Source: Sipunculus nudus (lineage: Eukaryota; Annelida; Sipuncula; Golfingiida; Sipunculidae). From it: 64,000 nucleotides of DNA. Shown piece by piece: positions 1-12,437 of this stretch. Location of the stretch: the NCBI GenBank assembly GCA_026874595.1, contig CM049310.1, forward strand, positions 9,858,001 to 9,922,000, given 5' to 3'. The notes beneath the pieces were generated by a model that saw only the letters and a program-made list of their open reading frames with translations, did not search any database and had not been told where the DNA came from. How positions within the stretch are numbered: the stretch's first letter is position 1; every line of letters starts with the position of its first letter. The position numbers and the translations under genes were made by a program.

Positions 1-2908
1 TTGCATGGATTTATCCCAAAATCAAGTTGATGGAAGATCATGGATAGGGTTGTCATGTTCCACAAACTGGTGGCGCCACCTATTATTCTTTACTTGTTTT
101 TGTGCCGTTTAATACCCCCTAAATTGCCACCTTACAGCACTGTGAGCATTATAAGTCAAAAACTAATGGACAGATTTCTTTTATATTATGCATATACATA
201 GGTATGGGTTATGGGATGATGCTTATTTAAATTGGGGTCATGACCTTTCCTATGATAGTGGCCTTGACCTTGAATATTGCCATATATGGTGAAAATCAAA
301 CACCTCTTATGATATCTCCAGTGTTGATAGCCATATGGAATTCAAACATGACTTATGTATGGCCCACCACTAAAGTAAGAACCCTATAGGTTCTAGGGTC
401 ATGAGGTCAAAGGTCAAGGTCACTGGACTGGCATTTTAAAAGATACTGTGGATGCATTTTAAGCCAAACTTTCATCCCAGGTCTTCCATCTTGAATATAT
501 AGCTCACTTGCCAATAATGGATGATCCATATAAATTTTGGGGTCACAAGGTCAAAGGTCAAGGCCACAGGAGCTATCTGTCCAAAAATTAGTTTCTGGAT
601 GATAATTCCTGCTTTTATTGATGTAATGATTTCAAAATTGACTTATATATGTCCCATTGAAAAAGCAAGACCCAAATTGATTTTGAGGTCAAAGGTCAAG
701 GTCACAGGAAACCTCTTTAAAAAGATTGTGGATGCATTTTCAGCCAAACAATTCATCTCAGATCTTTCATCTTGCACATATAGTTCACCTGCCAAGAGTG
801 GAAGACCCCTATCAATTTCGAGGTCACAAGGTCAAAGGTGAAGGTCACAGGAGCCATCTGTCCAAAAATTAGTTTCTGGATGATAATTCCTGCTTTTATT
901 GATGTATGGATTTCAAACTTGACTTATATATGTCCCATTGGAAAAGCAAGACCCAAATTGATTTTGGGGTCATGAGGTCAAAGGTCAAGGTCACAGGACA
1001 CATCTTTAAAAAGATGTGGATGCATTTTCAGCCAAACATTTCATCTCAGACCTTTCATCTTGCACATATGTCATCTGCCAATAGAGGAAGACCCCTATCA
1101 ATTTTGAGGTCACAAGGTCAAAGGTGAAGGTCACAGGAGCAATCTGTCCAAAAATTAGTTTCTGGATGATAATTCCATCTTTTATTGATGTATGGATTTC
1201 AAACTATACTTGTATTTGACCCATTGGAAATGCAAAACCGGAATTGAATTTTGGGTCATGAGGTCAAAGGTCAAGGTCACAGGACACATCTTTAAAAAGA
1301 TTGTGGATGCATTTTCAGCCATACAATTCATCTCAGATCTTTCATTTTGCACATATAGTTCACCTGCCAAGAGTGGAAGACCCCTATCAATTTTGAGGTC
1401 ACAAGGTCAAAGGTGAAGGTCACAGGAGCCATATGTCCAAAAATTAGTTTCTGGATGATAATTCCTGCTTTTATTGATGTATGGATTTCAAACTTGACTT
1501 ATATATGTCCCATTGGAAAAGCAAGACTGGAATTGAATTTGGGGTCATGAGGTCAAAGGTCAAGGTCACAGGAAACCTCTATAAAAAGATTGTGGATGCA
1601 TTTTCAGCCAAACAATTCATCTCAGATCTTTCATCTTGCACATATAGTTCACCTGCCAAGAGTGGAAGACCCCTATTAATTTTGAGGTCACAAGGTCAAA
1701 GGTGAAGGTCACAGGAGCCATATGTCCAAAAATTAGTTTCTGGATGATAATTTCTGCTTTTATTGATGTATGGATTTCAAACTTGACTTATATATGTCCC
1801 ATTGGAAAAGCAGGACCCAAATTGATTTTGGGGTCATGAGGTCAAAGGTCAAGGTCACATCTTTAAAAAGATGTGGATGCATTTTCAGCCAAACATTTCA
1901 TCTCAGGTCTTTCATCTTGCACATATAGTTCACCTGCCAAGAGAGGAAGAACCCTATCAGTTTTGAGGTCACAAGGTCAAAGGTGAAGGTCACAGGAGCC
2001 ATCTGTCCAAAAATTAGTTTCTGGATGATAATTCCATCTTTTACTGATGTATGGATTTCAAACTTTGCTTTGTTATTGACCCATTAGAAAAGCAAGACCC
2101 AAATTGATTTTGGGGTCATGAGGTCAAAGGTCAAGGTCACAGGAAACCTCTTTAAAAAGATTGTGGATGCATTGTCAGCCAAACAATTCATCTCAGATCT
2201 TTCCTCTTGCACATATAGTTCACCTGCCAAGAGTGGAAGATCTGTATCAATTTTGAGGTCACAAGGTCAAAGATGAAGGTCACAGGAGGCATATGTCCAA
2301 AAATTAGTTTCTGGATGATAATTCCTGCTTTTATTGATGTATGGATTTCAAACTTGACTTGTATATGTTCCATTGGAAAAGTAAGACCAAAATAGATTTT
2401 GGGGTCATGAGGTCGAAGGTCAAGGTCACAGGACACATCTTTAAAAAGATGTGGATGCATTTTCAGCCAAACATTTCATCTCATATCTTTCATCTTGCAC
2501 ATATAGTTCTCCTGCCAAGAGAGGAAGAACCCTATCAATTTTGAGGTCACAAGGTCAAAGGTGAAGGTCACAGGAGCCATCTGTCCAAAAATAAGTTTCT
2601 GGATGATAATTCCTGCTTTATTGATGTATAGATTTCAAACTTGACTTGCATATGTCCCATTGGAAAAGCAAGACCAAAATTGATTTTGGGGTTATGAGAT
2701 CAAAGGTCAAGGTCACAGGACACATCTTTAAAAAGATCAAGGTCACAGGACCAACATCTTCAACAAGATTGTGGATCGTTAGATGGAATAAACAATAAAT
2801 GTGCCAAGTGTCAGTATATGCTGCTAAAAATGGGGGTCTGTTCTTGTAGGAGGGGGGCCTACTATGTCTGGGGATACTCTGGCACCTGCGGTGCCAAGAA
2901 ATGTCTAG
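1..2908 (+). mobile_element. Helitron-like non-autonomous element, family 1 (5' end outside window)
   Basis: The right end has the Helitron signature: hairpin GGCACC-TGC-GGTGCC at 2881-2895, nine bases, then CTAG (2905-2908) followed by T. A TGTCTGGGGATA box sits just before the hairpin. The left part (1-390) matches the interior of the complete copy starting at 25565, so the 5' terminus lies a few hundred bases outside. The middle is a tandem array of about 289-bp units. No transposase or Rep/helicase is encoded, so it would be mobilised in trans. Bivalve 'pearl'/HINE elements have this plan: unique 5' part, central tandem repeats, 3' hairpin. Confidence 0.8.
390..2740 (+). repeat. Tandem array, ~289-bp unit made of two ~145-bp halves
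   Basis: About eight units inside the family-1 element. The core AGGTCAAAGGTCAAGGTCA or its close variants starts near 404, 688, 973, 1262, 1551, 1839, 2122, 2409 and 2699. The second-half variant (GGTCACAAGGTCAAAGGTGA) recurs about 145 bp after each. Units are highly similar, which suggests recent amplification or homogenisation. Several open frames seen here are the same repeat read in frame, not genes. Confidence 0.93.
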
Positions 2909-3943
2909 TTATACGTATGCCTTTTACAATCTTACCTGAAACTCTCACAATACTTCGCTTACTGTTATATAACGACCATAGGCTTCCATTATTTGTATTA
3001 AAAATCGAAAGCCTTTAGCTCCGTTGATTTCAGTCACTGAGTGTATGCTCGATGTCAAACACTTCATATTTTGAAAGCTGGTTGGTCATTAGATAGTGCG
3101 GCACGTTTCCAGCCTATATAAATGTTTCTTTGTTATAAATTATACTTGTTATAGGCCACTTCGGCTGGTTGAAAACAAGCCCATTTTATGTTCTTTTAAC
3201 ACAAGCAAATAAATAATAAATAAAAAGTGAAATATAAACTTACTGAACGTGCACGTTTTAAATAAAAATGTATAATTTATAAAAATATATATATACATAA
3301 ATTTACGGTGTACACTTTATGTTTTTAGTGGTGTAAAGATTTTATGAAAATGTTCATTGTTTTATACAGCTCTTCTTAATGACAAAACTTGTCCCATGCA
3401 TAGAACAGAATGTATGACTGTAGTATACTAGCGGCCAATATATATAGATTATTCGTATATGAAACGGTCAAGGGCATAGCAACAAGTTTGAAAATTATCG
3501 GGAATGTCATGTATCAGCGGCCATCGACTGTGAAAACATTGTTATTTTAGCGTTGAATTTTGTTTTGTTGTTGCCTGTGTAGAGGTACCAACATTGTTTT
3601 GGTTTGATTTAAGTGTTATCTTTCCTGCACTAGACTCAACAGCAAATAAAACCTTGAAAGCAGCGCCAAGAAACATTACATGCAATCACAGATTCTTGTT
3701 TCTCTCACTTCCTTTGTGTGTAATAATAAACGTTACAACTGTTATTACATATCAAAGACTTATCTTTGTTAAACACAGTGGTGTATACTCAAGTTGATCT
3801 TTTCTTTCTGTTTACGGCTTGTGGGTAGCACTCGAGTTATGGTCTTAACCAAGATGGGCAATCTCGATGCCAGTGCTGATTGGGCGGCAGCTAATGTATA
3901 CTATATATAGAACTAATAATTTGCATTCTAAGGAATGCATGTT
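2909..3943. other. AT-rich DNA, nothing recognised
   Basis: No splice-bounded exon, RNA gene or repeat is recognisable. A 67-codon frame at 3594 has no family resemblance. Confidence 0.5.
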
Positions 3944-4330
3944 CACTTATTCGGCCCATATTCCCATGTTCATTCTTGCATAAGCGACTCTACATTTGTT
4001 AATAATCCTTGACGTTCCTGAATTGGATCATTATCCAGATCCACACCAAAATTTAATCGATACTTCATTGGCCCATTTCCGATATGCCCTGAAAAAATCA
4101 TGACATTCCGTTCTTGACTGCGTGAGTTATGTTGTGAACGAACACATACACAAACACACACAAACATACACACATGAACTTGGGTGAACGTAAACCTTCT
4201 GGCGAAGCCAATGAGCTAGAATGGGACTCTGCAGAAAGCATACTTCCTCCAAGTGAAATATCCATCTAAAGATGCGTCCTTGTATATCCGAACTCACAAC
4301 AAATTTCCTTTGCAGAATCAATGAGCGAAT
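3944..4330 (-). repeat. Dispersed repeat with CA-rich core (copy A)
   Basis: It shares a collinear series of blocks with 29447-29765: CATTCTTGCATAAG-like start, CACCAAAATTTAATC, CATTGGCCC, a shared TGA(C/G)ATTCCGTTC block, GAGTTATGTTGT, a CA-rich tract (4143-4174), then GAACG..ACC and a GGCG..AGCCAATG end. Divergence is high, so the copies are old. Family not identified; coding frames across it are CA/TG-repeat artefacts. Confidence 0.7.
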
Positions 4331-7229
4331 ATGACTGCATGGGATGATAGGCCTTCAAGGAAGCTGAGATACCATGCACAAGAGAAAACAGGCCGGAAAA
4401 AAAGGAACCTGTGATGTTGGTTGAACCAGATATGATCGAGCAAATTATAATAAACTCAATTGCAACACCTTTGCCTTTTCTTGCGCGTTACATTGTTACA
4501 GAGGGTTTCTGAATATAGAGAGTGTCCATATTAAAGCGGCCCAGTACTATCAGAGCGAACACCTGATCACAGGGAGAAATCTGAAAATGAAATCATATGC
4601 TTCTAATTGGACCAAGGGTAGAAAATAGGTTAAAAGCTATAAAAAAATTAAGATAATCGCGCATCATAAATTTCTTTTGATGTGCTGAATGGGTAGAGGG
4701 TGTATTGTTTGTCATTTTTAACAATAGTGGTAAAAGCGCCCTATATATTTGTTATGGATCCGTTGCTGATAAAGTTTGTGTGGCAATGCGTGTGTAAAAA
4801 AAGCGTTTACTGAGTTCACCTGAGTTCACCAACATGGCAAAAGTTGTAGCAGCATATTCCGTAAAGATATATAGGAGGTCTCGTTGCAAAGAAGTAGCTG
4901 AGGACACAGGTTAAATAGTTTAGATAACGCTGGAAGAGGATGACGTTCATCATGTAGTACAACACGAGTACATCATCTAGAGTGAGGCATGCAGGTATCA
5001 TAAACATATGCTTCCTTATCATATTGTCTGTGATGAATGTGATGAAGATTACAGTCCACGCAGATAAACCGACTACCTCGTATTGATAAAAAAAATGGAG
5101 ACGTAATGTACGACATGTGGCAGGCCCTAAGGCTAAGTATTTAAGGAAACGTGATGGTGTTGTAGTGATAATGTAGTTGTGAACTACTTTATCGCGTGCT
5201 TCTGGAAAGTTTGTGCAAAACATAAGATAAGTATACGTCGATGCTCTATATTGACAGTGGCACGTACTTCATATGGACCGACGTAAACTAACAAATGTTA
5301 TCCTATAGATGATTGAGATAGAAGCAATCCATAAACTGTCTGTACTTATCTTATGTATATAGTATCTTCACGTGGATCCTTGCGAAATGCCAGGAACTAA
5401 TGAGAAATGCCAGCGCTCTTATTTAATTATTGAAAATAATCAATAAAAAAGCAGTGCTTGTAAAATTCAGGATATTTGCCATTTCCTGCACAAAAATGTC
5501 AGGGTGGTAGTCATAGTTACTTCAGGGGTCAGCTGAAGTTATAGGTTGCAGCAAATTATCCGTTAATTAATTTTCATTCATTCTTTAAACCCATGATCTT
5601 ACAAGTGTGCACTAGCGGAAATGGTGGGTGAGTTTTGCGTATATTGGTTATGCTTCAGATAAAGAACAAAAAGACGCAGGCATATATGCACATATGTTAG
5701 AAAGGTATGAATGGCGTCCCGCGCGGAAATTAAGTTTACAACGGGTTCCATATTTTTATGTGACCTTTGGCTTCAAGAATCTTCTCACTATGCCTGTTTT
5801 CGTGTAAATCCGTAAATGAGGACAACATATCCCGGTCATTGGTCTGTTAATGCTATAGGAATTCGATGATCGAATTTCAGTATATATGTACACAAGCTTC
5901 AGAGGCTGCATATATGTTTCTTCCCTTCTGTTTATGACATCTATCTATTCCTTCCAAGGGACATTTAATCTGTAAGAGAAAGAGTTTGAGCTTCACAATG
6001 CTGTTAGGAATAGAATAGTTTTCATGAATCAGCATAATTAATATATGGTGAACTAAAGTTGCAATCGTTACAAAAGGTGAATTTAAGTGATAACTGTCCA
6101 TCTATACGGTTAATGTCCCTCTCCTGTTAAGTGACAGGAAGGACCGTTAGTGACAGGAATAACACCGAGACCCATGTCAAAGGAGAGGACAGACAGATTA
6201 ATGACACTCAGTTATAAGGATACCTCCACCAAGGCAAGATAATCCTCCTCGATTCTTCCGTACTCTTGCTTCAGACCAAAATTGTATGGGTTTTATTTTT
6301 TTCCGTGGCCAACGTCGTACCCTTTCTCATGCAAGTTTCTTGCATCGGTTCAGCAGTTTTTGCGGAGTCATGTTAATAATCAAAACATAGAAAAACTACC
6401 AACAAACATATGATGACAATATAAACTCCTTGCTAAATGTTAGCTTCATTTAGTCAGGTTAACAATGACATACATTTATTGCGTTTGTGTGTGCTACCAT
6501 ACTCCTACGATGACAGTCATGCAAGATACCCCCCCCCCCTATTCCTGTTATTGTTAACAGGTGAGTTATATTAAATAGCAGATGTGCTCAGGATGGAGTC
6601 AAGAAAATAAGAGAAGCGATTTACAAGGAAAGAAAGATCCTTAGTCAGCATTTAGACCCGAATTAACATAAAGAGTTTGATCCTGTTACCACAACGAATA
6701 ATCCAGTTGGACCTTATAGAAGAACCAAACAAACAACAAACCCTGGATAACACAGCACCTCATAAACACTTATCAAGGCCGCCCGGCGACATTAGCAATA
6801 TGAATTAATACACATGTAATTGTGTATACATGATCATCGGTTACTATTATAATATACAGGGGCGCTTCTTTTTGCTTTAGTACATGGTTCTCAATTTGTA
6901 AGGGGAATGTTCGCCCGTACAGCATCCGTTGTAATGGTGATAAGGTGCTTGTCCTACGTGGAAGAACATGTTTACGACCTCTCCCAGGCCGCAGATAGTG
7001 TGATCCCGGGGGCAATCTGTCTATTGTACCCAACATTCGCTCTCTAAGAATGTTTTATGGATATTTATCTTGGTTTATACTACACTTACTACAGATTGCA
7101 ACACCACTGGCTGAGGTTGTTGTCCCCGCCTGCCCTTAGAGCTGATGCAGCTTACTGCGTTTAAGTGTTCATGAATGCCTTATTAGTCATGTGGTTAGGG
7201 GCCTGTCTGTGTGTCAGCCTGTATCTATG
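4331..7229. other. No gene recognised
   Basis: Low-complexity and AT-rich DNA. A 135-codon minus-strand frame at 4816-5223 has hydrophobic stretches but resembles no family I know and lacks intron-exon context. Around 6220-6330 there is a degenerate repeat-like stretch (CCTCCACCAAGGCAAG). A C9 run lies near 6531. Confidence 0.45.
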
Positions 7230-7321
7230 TCTCTCTCTCACCCTTTTCTATATCTCTCTCTGTCTGTCTTTCTGTCTCAATCTGTCTCTCTCTGTCTGTC
7301 TCTCTGTCTCTTTCTCTCCCT

Positions 7322-7374
<53 letters not shown>

Positions 7375-7380
7375 TTCCCT
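7230..7380 (+). repeat. CT-rich microsatellite (CTGT/CT)n
   Basis: Begins as interrupted CTGTCT repeats and becomes pure (CT)n from about 7327 to 7366. The Leu/Ser-rich open frames that cross it are simple-repeat translations. Confidence 0.95.
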
Positions 7381-7382
7381 CT

Positions 7383-8355
7383 GATAGCACTATTTATTCT
7401 TCGATAACATCCATTTGGGTCAAGAACAGGACCATAGATCTCAGAAATACTGGAAATTCACTAACCCTGCACAGTGTTTCTATGAGCCTTATATATCCCT
7501 TCTTTGTAGAGCCACCCGTTTGAAAATCAAGCTGATGAGGTTGGCTTTACGTAGTTTGACTCACCCAATTGGTAATTTTTATGGCATCAGAGCCCTTTCA
7601 CTCTTCCAAGCTCATTCCGACGAAGCTGTTCTCAATCGTAAAACCTTGGCAAAACTGACAAAAAAGTATAAATTAAAGCAATTTGACGAGGCACTGTTTC
7701 GTCCACGCAGGAACTGTCTGTTTAGTCTGACAACAGCTCCTTCAGTTGAAGTCAGACTGTTTGTTATCTTAGTGGTCTCACTGTTGGCCATAGGATTGGC
7801 ATGATAAGATGGAAGACGGCTTTAATATGCCAAAACATAGGCCCGACTATGAAAACAGTCACCTGGCAGGACCGTGGGTCTAAGGGACCGATTATGATGC
7901 ATATCAGAACTAACAGGATAAAGATACGTCGTATATGACGTTAGAGATAATTGCTGTAGACTGGTACCCTGCTCATAAACACCATTTCCCTGCATGGTGA
8001 TGGTTTTAGAGACCCGTTCATAACCACGTCAACACACAAACTAAAAGTTACTGATGTAGACTCTAATTTGACCTGTTATTACGGAGATGGTAGAGGTTAG
8101 GGCGGCAAGCAATGCCCTCGCTGCATCTTTGTTAAACTGCCCTTTTCTGTACTGGCCTCATGGTTGTGTAACATATCTACCTGGACTTGCGTGTTCACAA
8201 ATTATCGTGCAATTTGCCCCAGTTCCCTCTAATATTCTATTCTGCCGATTCTTGTTTTAACGCCATGATTAATTTACTGATAAATTCTGACATAGTTATA
8301 CAAACACTCATTGGAAGCATTAATTCATAAAATTAATTTAGTATACATGTTATCC
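7383..8355. other. No gene recognised
   Basis: Contains a 129-codon + strand frame at 7415-7804 with a hydrophobic C-terminus. I see no known domain, splice support or homology, and do not call it a gene. Confidence 0.4.
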
Positions 8356-8359
8356 TGTC

Positions 8360-8800
8360 TTCAGCTGGATTGAATGAAACCATCTGAGCTAGAGAGACCA
8401 ACTTAGCTTTGTCTTTGCGTTCTTTAACAGGCCAGAAATCGTAACCGTTTGACTACATGCATGTCACAAATCCAATTGATTTTTGGGCAAAAGTTCAACG
8501 TCATAGGTCGGGGTTGCTCTCTATGACAACTGATTTTTTTTACCTTCCATATATGCACCAAATCTTTATTTTCTATACATACCATTTTCCCCAACTTAAT
8601 TTGACATCTCACTTTATTGTCTTCTAAGTGTGAATAACCGGTTAGAAACATGAACCCCTGTTTGTATCAGCTTGTAGACTGATAAGAATTTCATTAGTAT
8701 ATAAAAAAAACTCAATGTATATCTTAATGCTTCAGCCATGCATTAAGAACAATGTGTATGAGGCATTGTTAAACTGTCGGCTAATAAGAGTATATGAGCT
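8360..8800. repeat. Dispersed repeat fragment related to 55,180-55,520
   Basis: Shares ordered blocks with the later region: CCAATTGATTTTTGGGCAAAAG / CCAGTTGATATATGGGCAAAAG, GTCATAGGTC.GGG, TTTGTATCAGC and AATGCTTCAGCCA.GC.TTAAGA. It begins with TCAGCTGGATTGA and ATCTGAGCTA, like a decayed family-2 start. Confidence 0.65.
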
Positions 8801-9031
8801 TATGTTTTGGAATATCTAATACACCCACTGAGAATGAGATATATCATTCATATAAGAACGGGTCTCAAGAAGCAAATATTTTGCACATAACTACCAAGTA
8901 ATGCAAAATTGATTTATTATTTATGTTTCCTATCTTTTAATCCGCAAACCTGTGTGGTCATGTCTTGTTTCGTGTTCGGTACCGTAGAGAGAAGCATTTT
9001 GATTTCTTCATCTCGATACCAACTAATTGCA

Positions 9032-11566
9032 TCCCTTGACAAAGTCGGGAGATTATGGTTCAAGCACGGTCGCACCGTGCTGCCGCAGAGATTTCGTTTG
9101 GACACGATAACTCAAAAAATATTTACCAAATTTACATATGCATAGATATGGATGAAGGAACGAAGCTTATTTAAAATGGGGTCATGACCTGTACTAGGAG
9201 AGTGACTTGACCTTGAATAGGTCAAATTTAGGGGAAAAATCACACAAATTCTTAATTATCTAAAGAAATCTTGCATGGATTGATCCCAAAATCAGCTTGA
9301 CGGAAAATCTTGGATAGTGTTGTCATATACCGGAAACTGGTGGCGCCACCTAGCATCCTTTTCTTGTTTTTGTGCCATTTAATTACCCCCATCATTGCCA
9401 CTTAACAGTATTGTAAGCATTTTAAGTAAAAAACTAGTGGACAGATTTCTTTCATATTATGCATATACATAGACATGGGTTATGGGATAATGTATAATAA
9501 AATTGGGGTCATGAACTTTCATATGAGAGTGGCCTTGACCTTGAATATTGCCATATTTGGTGAAAATCACACAAAATCATAAATATCTCAATAAGGGATG
9601 CATGGATCGTTCCAAAAATAAAATTTTCCGAAAATTTTGGATAACTTTGTCTTCTGTAGAAGGTAGCGCCACCTTCTACCTTTTTCTTGTTTTCACGCTT
9701 TTTAATAACCCATCACTGCCACTTGATAGTATTGTGAGCATAATAAGTCTAAAACTTTTGGATAGATTGGGCTGAAACTGTGCGTGTACATTGATCTTGG
9801 ATACCTCCTTCTTGTATTAAAGACTGGTGCCCCATCTGCAGTCGTTTTGCCGTGACATCCATCTGTACATGTGCTTTAGGTGAAAATGCTCAAATCTCCA
9901 GAGTGGTTCAAGGTATTAGTCTAAAATTTGGCATGTCCATGCATGCATCCATCTTGGAAAGTTTTCTTGGCAACCAGACGGGTGGCGCCACCTACCTTAC
10001 CATTTTTTTATCCCCAGACAAAGTCGGGATACTATGGTTTCACGACGGTTCCGCCGCCGCCGCCGCAGAAAAACCTTGTGAGCGGGATAATTTAAAAAAA
10101 ATATTTCACTGATCTTTTTCAAACTTTACATTTGTATAGATATAGGTAAGGGGACGAAGCCTATTTAAAATGGGGTCATGACCTATGCTAGGAGAGTGAC
10201 CTTGACCTTGAATAGGTCCATTTTTGCTGAAAATAACACAGATTTTTAAATATCTCAAGTAAGCTTGCATGGTCCAAAAATCAAGGTGACGAAAGATCTT
10301 GGATAGCCTTGTGATATACCGGAAACTGGTGGCGCCACCTATTATCCTTTTCTTGTTTTAACGCCTTTTAATACCCCCATAATTGCCACTTGACAGTACT
10401 GTAAAAATTATAAGTCAAAAACTAATGGACAGATTTCTTTCATATTATGCACATGTAGAGAGATAGATTATGGGATGAGGTCTATTTACTTTTGGGTCAT
10501 GACCTTTACCATGAGAGTGGCCTTGACCTTTAATGTGTCCATATTTGGTGAAAATCACACACCTCTTATGATATCTCCAGTGTTGATAGCCATATGGATT
10601 TCAAACGTGACTTATGTATGGCCCACCACTAAAGTAAGAACCCTATAGGTTCTAGGGTCATGAGGTCAAAGGTCAAGGTCACTGGACTCGCATCTTAAAA
10701 GATACTGTGGATGCATTTTGAGCCAAACTTTCATCCCAGGTCTTCCATCTTAAATATATAGCTCACTTGCCAATAGTGGATGATCCATATCAATTTTTGG
10801 GTCACAAGGTCAAAGGTCAAGGCCACAGGAGCTATCTGTCAAAAAATTAGTTTCTGGATGATAATTCCTGCTTTTATTGATGTATTGATTTCAAACTTGC
10901 CTTATATATGTCCCATTGAAAAAGCAAGACTCCAATTGATTTTGGGGTCATGAGGTCAAAGGTCAAGGTCACAGGACACATCTTTAAAAAGATTGTGGAT
11001 GCATTTTCAGCCAAACAATTCATCTCAGATCTTTCATCTTTCACATCTTGTCAATTGTAAGGTCACAAGGTCAAAGGTGAAGGTCACAGGAGCCATCTGT
11101 CCAAAACAGTTTCCGAGATGATAATTCAAGCTTGGATTAATATATGGATTTCAAACCTGACTTATATATGGCCCATCAATAAATCTAGAACTCTATTGAT
11201 TTATATATAAAAGTGGATGATCAATATCAATTTTGGGGTCACAAGGTCAAAGGTCCAGGCCACAGGAGCCTATTCTTAAAGGGGGGGGGGGGGGTACTAT
11301 GTCTGGGGATACTCTGGCACCTGCGGTGCCAAGAAATGTCTAGTTATAGTATAAATTAATCCCCTTCTTTCAAGAGTGATTCACCGTATTGGCCCAAATA
11401 TTTGGTGAAAAAAATACTGTTTCTCAGTGATGGCAGTTAACCATAGTTGCTTGCCAAGTGTCAGTATATGATGCTGAAGATGGGAAGGGGGGGGGCTATT
11501 CTTAAAGGGGGAGGTATTAATTGTCTGGGGATACTATGACACCTGCGGTGCCAAAAAAATATCTAG
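9032..11566 (+). mobile_element. Helitron-like element, family 1, interrupted by a second copy (outer element)
   Basis: The 5' end is A|TCCCTTGACAAAGTCGGG at 9032. The 3' end is GACACCTGCGGTGCC near 11539-11553 then CTAG (11563-11566) followed by T. The interior matches the complete copy at 25565-27020, including GGTGGCGCCACCTACCTTAC before the interruption and ATTAATCCCCTTCTTTCAAG after it. The insert at 10011-11343 splits it exactly. It has no tandem ~289-bp array of its own. No coding capacity. Confidence 0.82.
10011..11343 (+). mobile_element. Helitron-like element, family 1 (inner, nested copy)
   Basis: 5' end A|TCCCCAGACAAAGTCGGG at 10011; 3' end hairpin GGCACCTGCGGTGCC at 11316-11330 and CTAG at 11340-11343 followed by T. 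Terminal TATCCCCAGACA (from 10009) has its perfect inverse TGTCTGGGGATA at 11300-11311. The interior holds about two and a half DR1-bearing units of the ~289-bp repeat, then a G14 run at 11281. It is younger than the element it interrupts. Confidence 0.85.
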
Positions 11567-12437
11567 TTTTCTTATTGAATTTATATTTGGATTCATTTCT
11601 TTCAGGTGAAAAATAATAAAAATTGTCAAAATAATTGAGATTCGAATCATAAATCCCTACCGACATTGTATAATAGCATATGAATTATAGCCTCACACAC
11701 GTAAACGAGAATCTGTTAGTGTATTTGAGTGTTTATCAGAGTTGGTATTTACGCGATGCTTGAAGAAAATTGGTGATGATTGATAGGTGGTCCAAATGCC
11801 ATTGCTTTCCAGGGTTTTATCGCATCTGTTAGACAGACTTGGCAGGGAGTGTGGGGTGCGCTGGTGCACCGGGTTTATTTTGGCCAACACCCTCCCGCCT
11901 CTGTCGTTGTAAATGATATATTCTGATTCAGATAAAGAGACTTCCTCAGCTGTCGACAAAACTAGTCAAAGAGTGAGGAGATAAACATCTCCCATCAACG
12001 TCATGTTCAGTTAGAATGTGTATATATTATTGTATATGTGTGTGTGTTAATGACCTATACATATAAAAGAAAATGACGATTCCTAACCCTTAACTCTCTC
12101 TCTCTGCTCACGTTTATTTTATCATAAGGATAGGTTTATGTTATTGCTTTTTGGTGGCAAAATATACACCCAGCCATGTATACAGACAATGAGAATGGCA
12201 TGTAATTATAATGTCTTCTCCATATCAGGTTTACTGTAGTTGCCTTCATATTCGGCGGAATAAAATTTCACCATTTGCATCATTTCATCGTTTGATGATT
12301 TTTTTTTTCGCGATCTCAACAGATCTTACTCAGAGTGTAAGTTTATTTTATGAATTAATTGGCTAATAAACCCGGTAATCGGGCTTTTTGTCGGGGTGGG
12401 GGGGGATATTAAATGAGATGAGGAATATTGGCTCATT
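11567..12437. other. No gene recognised
   Basis: AT-rich DNA with a short T10 run and a G-rich stretch near 12396-12406. An 88-codon minus frame at 11693-11959 has no recognisable domain. Confidence 0.45.

Noticed and set aside
390-2740. Regular repeats as a CRISPR array or as coding repeats
   Set aside because: Units of ~289 bp without spacers, in eukaryotic DNA, inside Helitron-like ends; translated frames merely mirror the repeat.
4816-5223. 135-codon minus-strand frame
   Set aside because: No recognisable domain and no splice context or neighbours; AT-rich DNA gives such frames by chance.
7165-7523. Hydrophobic frame starting MNALLVMWLGACL as a possible C3 signal-peptide exon
   Set aside because: It could end in phase 2 at CT|GTGTGT, but the donor is weak, the signal would be very short, and it runs into a CT microsatellite 18 kb upstream. 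Not supported enough to call.
7415-7804. 129-codon plus-strand frame with hydrophobic end
   Set aside because: No family resemblance or gene context.
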